Assembly (NCBI GenBank): GCA_017461825.1
Contig: JAFTXB010000290.1
Coordinates: forward strand, 1-8,633
Direction of reading: 5' to 3'
From: Clostridia bacterium
GTDB taxonomy: Bacteria > Bacillota > Clostridia > Oscillospirales > CAG-272
DNA length: 8,633 bases
The notes under the pieces are model-generated. The model saw only the letters and a program-made list of their open reading frames with translations, had not been told where the DNA came from and did no database searches. The first letter of the stretch is position 1; each line of letters begins with the position of its first letter. The position numbers and the translations under genes are program-made. Positions 5,578-8,633 of the stretch are shown here, piece by piece.

Positions 5578-7011
5578 TTAAAATTGAAAATACAGGAACG
5601 GATTGTAGGTGTTACCCACCAAAAAGATCAACGATAAGATCAAAAGAAGGATGGGTGCCGCAACGCCAACGATACCCTCTGCGGTTTGCCATTTTTCGCT
5701 ATGCTCGGCACGGGCAAGCAGCTTTTTGTGCAGGAAGGGCACGATCGGTGTGCAGGCAAGGATCGCCACCGCGAGGAAGAAGAGATTGTTGAGCAATTTC
5801 GTGCGCGCGTAGAGATCCCAAAAGGCATTGCCACCGAGGCAGAAGAGCGACGACAGCGCCGCACCAAGTGCCGAAAGATCCTCAAAGTAAAACAGCAGCC
5901 AACCGAAATAGACCACAGCGAGTACACCGATACGGCGCAGAATTTTTAATGGGATTGGAGAATCGTTTTTTGGACGGAAAATGAATTTTTCGAGCACCAA
6001 AAAGACAAAATAGTAAAGTCCCCAAAGGACGTAATTCCACGACGCACCGTGCCAAAAACCGGTAAGTCCCCAAACGATAAAGAGGTTGAAGATCTGTCTC
6101 GGGATCCCGCGGCGGTTGCCTCCAAGCGGGATATAGACGTAATCGCGGAAGAACGAGGAGAGTGAGATATGCCATCTGCGCCAGAAGTCGGTGACCGACG
6201 TGGCAGTGTAGGGATAGTTGAAGTTTTCAATGTAGTGGATCCCCGCCATGCGCCCCATGCCGATCGCCATGTCGGAGTAGGCGGAAAAATCAAGGTAGAT
6301 CTGTAGCATATAGAAGAGTCCGCCGAGGAATACCGTGCCCGACGATGCGGTGGGCAGGGCAGCAGGCTCGAGCAGGACGGTTGCGAGTGCGCCGCAGGTA
6401 TTGGCAAGCACTGCCTTTTTGGCAAGACCCGAACAAAAGCGCGTGATTCCTCCCGCAATGTCGGGGATCGTCAGACTGCGTTTTTCCAACTCTGCGCAAA
6501 CGTCGCTGTAGCGCACGATGGGGCCTGCCACGCATTGATGAAAGAGCGAGGCATAGAGCAGGAGCATCCAGTATTTTTTCTGCACCTCGACCTCGCCGCG
6601 CCAAACGTCAATGACGTAGGAGAGGAGCTGAAAGGTATAAAATGAGATGCCGATGGGAAGTACAATGTCGGGAATCGCTCCGGTGTAGCCGATGACAGAT
6701 GCAATGCCGGTTGCGATAAAGGTGGAGTATTTAAAGAACCCCAAAAGGATCAGGCAGACCGCTACGGTCATCAAAAGCACCATGGAGCGGTGAAATTTGT
6801 CGTTCAGAGCACCGATGAGAAGGGCGCCGAGATAGCAGACAAGCGTCATGCCGCAAAGAAGGAGCAGGAGTGCGGGACCTCCCCATGCGTAAAAGATGAG
6901 AGAAAAGATCAGCAAAACAATATTTTGCCGCTTTGTTGTGCGCACCGCGATCAGCAAGCCCATGCAGAGCACGAAAAAGAAAAACACGAAAAAAAGGCTT
7001 GAAAAGACCAT
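5578..7011 (-). CDS. Membrane-bound O-acyltransferase (MBOAT, AlgI/DltB-like)
   Basis: A 477-residue polytopic protein of typical AlgI size with about ten or more membrane segments. Signature stretches are LPIGISFYTFQLLSYVIDVW (about 118-137), HQCVAGPIVRY (158-168), YLDFSAYSDMAIG (239-251), FWRRWHISLSSFFRDYVYIP (276-295, conserved His281) followed by LGGNR, and TGFWHGASWNYVLWG (317-331), where His321 is the invariant catalytic histidine of the family. MBOAT proteins of this branch pass acyl groups, usually acetyl, from the cytoplasm through the membrane to an extracellular acceptor; the DHHW protein 12 bases downstream is the expected finishing enzyme. The frame is open to TTG 7021-7023, but ATG 7009-7011 is preferred because GGGAGGAG stands just before it. 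An own promoter lies at 7042-7070. It differs from DltB context: no dltA, dltC or dltD is present. Confidence 0.93.
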   Translation of the reverse strand: MVFSSLFFVFFFFVLCMGLLIAVRTTKRQNIVLLIFSLIFYAWGGPALLLLLCGMTLVCYLGALLIGALNDKFHRSMVLLMTVAVCLILLGFFKYSTFIATGIASVIGYTGAIPDIVLPIGISFYTFQLLSYVIDVWRGEVEVQKKYWMLLLYASLFHQCVAGPIVRYSDVCAELEKRSLTIPDIAGGITRFCSGLAKKAVLANTCGALATVLLEPAALPTASSGTVFLGGLFYMLQIYLDFSAYSDMAIGMGRMAGIHYIENFNYPYTATSVTDFWRRWHISLSSFFRDYVYIPLGGNRRGIPRQIFNLFIVWGLTGFWHGASWNYVLWGLYYFVFLVLEKFIFRPKNDSPIPLKILRRIGVLAVVYFGWLLFYFEDLSALGAALSSLFCLGGNAFWDLYARTKLLNNLFFLAVAILACTPIVPFLHKKLLARAEHSEKWQTAEGIVGVAAPILLLILSLIFLVGNTYNPFLYFQF

Positions 7012-7041
7012 GACTCCTCCCAATAGTAAAAATATATAATA

Positions 7042-7070
7042 ATTATATCATATATCTTTTTTCTTCGCAA
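7042..7070 (-). promoter_or_regulatory. Promoter of the MBOAT-DHHW operon
   Basis: On the minus strand TTGCGA (7065-7070) and a perfect TATAAT (7042-7047) are 17 bases apart. TG two bases before the -10 box (TGATATAAT) may compensate for the weak -35. Transcription should start near 7035, giving a leader of about 24 bases. It is divergent from the folate promoter at 7175. Confidence 0.75.
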
Positions 7071-7174
7071 GGGGAATCAAAAATTATTTTTAAAATTTCC
7101 CTGCATTTCGGCGCATGATACAAAGTCAACAATAAAATTGATTTTGGTTTTAAAATAATTGTGCTTTTGCAGTC

Positions 7175-7203
7175 TTGACAATTTGAGCTGTTTCATATAT
7201 AAT
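7175..7203 (+). promoter_or_regulatory. Consensus sigma-A promoter of the folate unit
   Basis: TTGACA (7175-7180) and TATAAT (7198-7203), both perfect, are separated by 17 bases. Transcription should start near 7210, giving a leader of about 235 bases before the transporter gene. Such a strong promoter fits a gene whose output is controlled downstream by a riboswitch. Confidence 0.92.
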
Positions 7204-7217
7204 AAAATATGTTTGTT

Positions 7218-7239
7218 GTTTCCGTGCTTTTTCGGAAAC
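7218..7239 (+). promoter_or_regulatory. 5' leader hairpin ahead of the THF aptamer
   Basis: GTTTCCG (7218-7224) and CGGAAAC (7233-7239) form a seven-pair stem with an eight-base loop, only a few bases after the expected transcription start and just before the aptamer. It may protect the 5' end or help the aptamer fold. It is not followed by a T-run, so it is not a terminator. Confidence 0.6.
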
Positions 7240-7242
7240 GGC

Positions 7243-7361
7243 TTGAAGAGTAAAAACACGGGCGTTGGATCATCATCCTTTAGTGCCGACCGAACGGGGA
7301 GTTGTCGGGTGGACGAAAAAAGCCTTCGCTTTTGCGGTTCGTGTTTTGCATCCCGCTTCAT
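7243..7361 (+). promoter_or_regulatory. Tetrahydrofolate (THF) riboswitch aptamer
   Basis: The conserved ends and junctions of the THF (class I) aptamer are present. P1 pairs TGAAG (7244-7248) with CTTCA (7356-7360). The 5' strand continues as GAGTA, matching the family's GAGAGTA start, and the 3' side has GCATCCCG (7348-7355), matching GCATCCG. P2 pairs AAAACACG (7253-7260) with CGTGTTTT (7340-7347). A further stem pairs CCGAC (7286-7290) with GTCGG (7304-7308) around an ACGGGGAG loop, and ACGAA-[AAAAGC/GCTTTT hairpin 7318-7333]-GCGG matches the conserved ACGAA...GCGG strand. The riboswitch lies between a strong promoter and a folate-transporter-like gene, its standard location. Binding of reduced folate normally lowers expression. 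A small extra hairpin (GGAT/ATCC, 7267-7278) appears inserted. Confidence 0.9.
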
Positions 7362-7383
7362 AAGGCCGAACGGAGTTGAATGG

Positions 7384-7400
7384 GGGCGTTTTGCCCTTTT
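7384..7400 (+). terminator. Possible weak terminator hairpin in the riboswitch leader
   Basis: GGGC (7384-7387) pairs with GCCC (7393-7396) and is followed by TTTT (7397-7400). The stem is short and the T-run ends quickly, so it is at best a partial terminator. It sits between the aptamer and the ribosome-site hairpin and could be part of either state of the switch. Confidence 0.35.
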
Positions 7401-7402
7401 GT

Positions 7403-7439
7403 CCTCCTTTTTCTGCCGTATGGGCGGAAAATAAGGAGG
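7403..7439 (+). promoter_or_regulatory. Hairpin that sequesters the folT ribosome binding site
   Basis: CCTCCT (7403-7408) pairs with AGGAGG (7434-7439), which is the ribosome binding site itself. The stem continues inward as TTTTCTGCC (7409-7417) with GGCGGAAAA (7423-7431), with one G-U pair, a two-base bulge (TA, 7432-7433) and a GTATG loop. That is 15 pairs in all, enclosing the whole Shine-Dalgarno sequence six bases before the ATG. This is the likely expression platform of the THF riboswitch, blocking translation in the ligand-bound state. A short T-run (7442-7446) after it leaves a minor terminator role possible. Confidence 0.82.
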
Positions 7440-7446
7440 TATTTTT

Positions 7447-7998
7447 ATGAACGATCCTGTTTCCGCACGCAAAAAGATCTACCGTCTGTCTTTGGACGCC
7501 ATGCTCGTCGCCATCTACGTGGTGCTCAGCCTCGTGCCGTCCGAGATCTCGTGGGCATCTCTGCCTGTGCTTGTTTGCGCCTTTCTTCTGCGTCCGATCG
7601 ACACCGTTGTCATCACGCTCTGCGGCTCGTTTATCGAGCAGCTTTGGTATGGTTTTAACATCACGTCGCTGATCTGGATGTTGCCGTGGGCGGTTTTTGC
7701 CGTTTTTGCGGGATTTGGCGCGGCATGGGTGCGCAAAAATCCGAAGGTGTGGAAGATGATCCTTGTCATCGTGTGCGCAGAGATCCTTCTCAACATCGGA
7801 AACACGTCGGCACTTTTATATTTCGGATATGCAACCGTTGACCCTTCAAAATTTGCGGCGGGGCTTCCCATGGCGGCTGTGGTGATGCTGACCTATATTG
7901 TCCGTATGCCCCATGCTGTCATTCGCGCGGTGCTCTCGTCGGTCGTGATCCCGATCTTGTTGCCACCGCTTCGCAAGGTTCTGTCCAAATTGCGCTGA
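7447..7998 (+). CDS. folT: ECF transporter S component, folate-specific (FolT-like)
   Basis: A 183-residue integral membrane protein with five or six hydrophobic segments (about 15-34, 37-58, 72-94, 102-126, 139-153, 158-174) and a short basic N-terminus, the usual size and layout of ECF S components. S components bind the vitamin and depend on a shared energising module (EcfT and two ATPases) encoded elsewhere. IYRLSLDAMLVAIYVVLSL at the start is the typical first helix, and the small-residue patches there would contact EcfT. Sequence alone does not settle the substrate; folate is assigned because a THF riboswitch controls it and folC follows. AAGGAGGT precedes the ATG by six bases but is buried in a hairpin. 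The ATG start fits the first helix. The folate assignment is inference from context. Confidence 0.85.
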   Translation: MNDPVSARKKIYRLSLDAMLVAIYVVLSLVPSEISWASLPVLVCAFLLRPIDTVVITLCGSFIEQLWYGFNITSLIWMLPWAVFAVFAGFGAAWVRKNPKVWKMILVIVCAEILLNIGNTSALLYFGYATVDPSKFAAGLPMAAVVMLTYIVRMPHAVIRAVLSSVVIPILLPPLRKVLSKLR

Positions 7999-8028
7999 AT
8001 CCATTCCATTGCTTGAACAACCTACCCC

Positions 8029-8092
8029 GGGGGCGAGGCTCCCACAATTACGCGGCAGCTATGTGAGACCTTTTCACCCCTGCCGCGTTATT
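8029..8092 (+). ncRNA. Tandem-hairpin element in the folT-folC gap
   Basis: Two stems stand side by side in the 123-base gap. The first is GGGGGC (8029-8034) with GCTCCC (8038-8043), a GAG loop and one G-U pair. The second is ACGCGGCAG (8050-8058) with CTGCCGCGT (8080-8088), extended inward by GTGA (8063-8066) and TCAC (8074-8077). TTATTCTT follows, so the second stem could act as a terminator or attenuator before folC. I do not recognise it as a named RNA family; a dispersed intergenic repeat is an equally good explanation. Confidence 0.5.
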
Positions 8093-8121
8093 CTTCGAAA
8101 AAACAGAAGGAAGTATTGTGT

Positions 8122-8633
8122 ATGACCTGCAAAGAAGCCATTCAGTATATTCACTCCAATAAGTGGCAATCGAATCGCCCGGGGCTTGATCGTATCCGCG
8201 CGCTTCTGTCCGCCATGGGAAATCCGCAAAACAGCGTACACTGTATCCATGTTGCGGGTACCAACGGCAAGGGCAGCGTTTGTGCGATGCTGGATTCGAT
8301 CCTGCGTGCCGCAGGCCACCGCGTGGGGCTCTTTACCTCGCCCTATATCCGTCGTTTTCATGAGCGGATGCGTGCCGATGGGGTAGAGATCACCGACGGG
8401 GAGCTTGCCGAGATCACCGAATATGTCAGCCCCTTTGCCGAGGCAATGGAGGAAAAACCGACCGAGTTTGAGCTGATCACAGCAATCGGATTTGAGTTCT
8501 TCCGCAGGCGCGGTGTCAAATACGTGGTGCTGGAGGTTGGACTTGGCGGACGGCTTGACCCCACCAACGTCATTGAGGATCCGATCCTTTCGATCATCAC
8601 CGATATCGATTTCGACCATACCGCACAGCTTGG
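8122..8633 (+). CDS. folC: Folylpolyglutamate synthase / dihydrofolate synthase, N-terminal part
   Basis: The frame is open from ATG 8122-8124 to the window end (170 codons, no stop), so about the first 40 percent of a protein usually near 430 residues is seen. The ATP-binding P-loop is IHVAGTNGKGSV (about 42-53). LFTSPYIRRFHERM (70-83) is the conserved substrate-side loop of the Mur-ligase-like family, EVGLGGRLDPTNV (138-150) is the FolC signature, and ITDIDFDHTAQLG begins the next conserved block. The enzyme adds glutamate to folates in the cytoplasm, which retains them in the cell, and in many bacteria also makes dihydrofolate from dihydropteroate. GAAGGAAG lies about eight bases before the ATG. 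It follows the folate transporter on the same strand; whether they share a transcript depends on the structured gap between them. C-terminal domain not visible. Confidence 0.95.
   Translation, partial: MTCKEAIQYIHSNKWQSNRPGLDRIRALLSAMGNPQNSVHCIHVAGTNGKGSVCAMLDSILRAAGHRVGLFTSPYIRRFHERMRADGVEITDGELAEITEYVSPFAEAMEEKPTEFELITAIGFEFFRRRGVKYVVLEVGLGGRLDPTNVIEDPILSIITDIDFDHTAQL

Noticed and set aside
5946..6458. Minus-strand open frame of 170 codons inside the MBOAT gene
   Set aside because: An alternate frame of the MBOAT gene; Arg/Ser/Pro-rich translation typical of a shadow frame.
7012..7023. Upstream TTG start for the MBOAT gene, adding four residues
   Set aside because: These codons are the ribosome binding site GGGAGGAG itself; the ATG directly after is the better start.
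7071..7101. GGGGAA...TTTCCC inverted repeat between the divergent promoters
   Set aside because: Only about five pairs with an AT-only interior; likely chance in AT-rich DNA.
7077..7472. Minus-strand open frame of 131 codons across the folate leader
   Set aside because: Covers the folate promoter and THF riboswitch and has low-complexity basic composition with no family motif.
8074..8619. Minus-strand open frame of 181 codons
   Set aside because: Antisense to folC, whose P-loop and signature motifs are unmistakable on the plus strand.

Overview
The window reads as chromosomal DNA from a low-to-mid GC Firmicute, most likely a gut-type Clostridia. The reasons are AGGAGG-type ribosome binding sites in front of most genes, near-consensus housekeeping promoters, an rpsU-type S21 gene, an ECF-family folate transporter behind a tetrahydrofolate (THF) riboswitch, and a SipW-class signal peptidase. 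All functional calls come from reading motifs by eye; no search was run.

Layout: (1) Positions 1-90 are the 3' end of rpsU on the plus strand. It meets a minus-strand operon at a shared bidirectional terminator. (2) Positions 142-2551 hold a three-gene minus-strand cassette: a small secreted protein, a membrane signal peptidase of the Ser/His (SipW/ER) type, and a second small secreted protein whose start overlaps the peptidase stop. Both secreted proteins carry the same kind of signal peptide (GVYA-[VI]-W-[ST]-Y, then a DLSI segment), as expected for a dedicated peptidase and its substrates, comparable in logic to tapA-sipW-tasA. This is the most interesting system here. (3) Positions 2705-3584 hold a single-gene unit for a polytopic membrane protein with an HELGH zinc-metallopeptidase motif. 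(4) Positions 3640-4064 hold a cold-shock protein gene with its own promoter, long leader and terminator. (5) Positions 4201-7070 hold a two-gene operon of an MBOAT O-acyltransferase and a DHHW/AlgX-like protein, a pair that O-acylates a cell-surface polymer. (6) Positions 7175-8633 form a plus-strand folate unit: a consensus promoter, a THF riboswitch, a hairpin that buries the ribosome binding site, a folT-like transporter gene, a structured spacer, and the 5' part of folC.

The folate unit is coherent: the riboswitch senses reduced folate, the transporter imports folate, and FolC retains it by polyglutamylation. The cassette and the MBOAT-DHHW pair both act on the cell surface (secreted protein and polymer modification respectively), but nothing in the sequence ties them together. 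Gene-free stretches longer than 300 bases occur only at 7012-7446, which is filled by two divergent promoters and the riboswitch leader. The AT-rich stretch 2552-2685 shows nothing I can name. No tRNA, rRNA, CRISPR array, insertion sequence or phage gene was seen.
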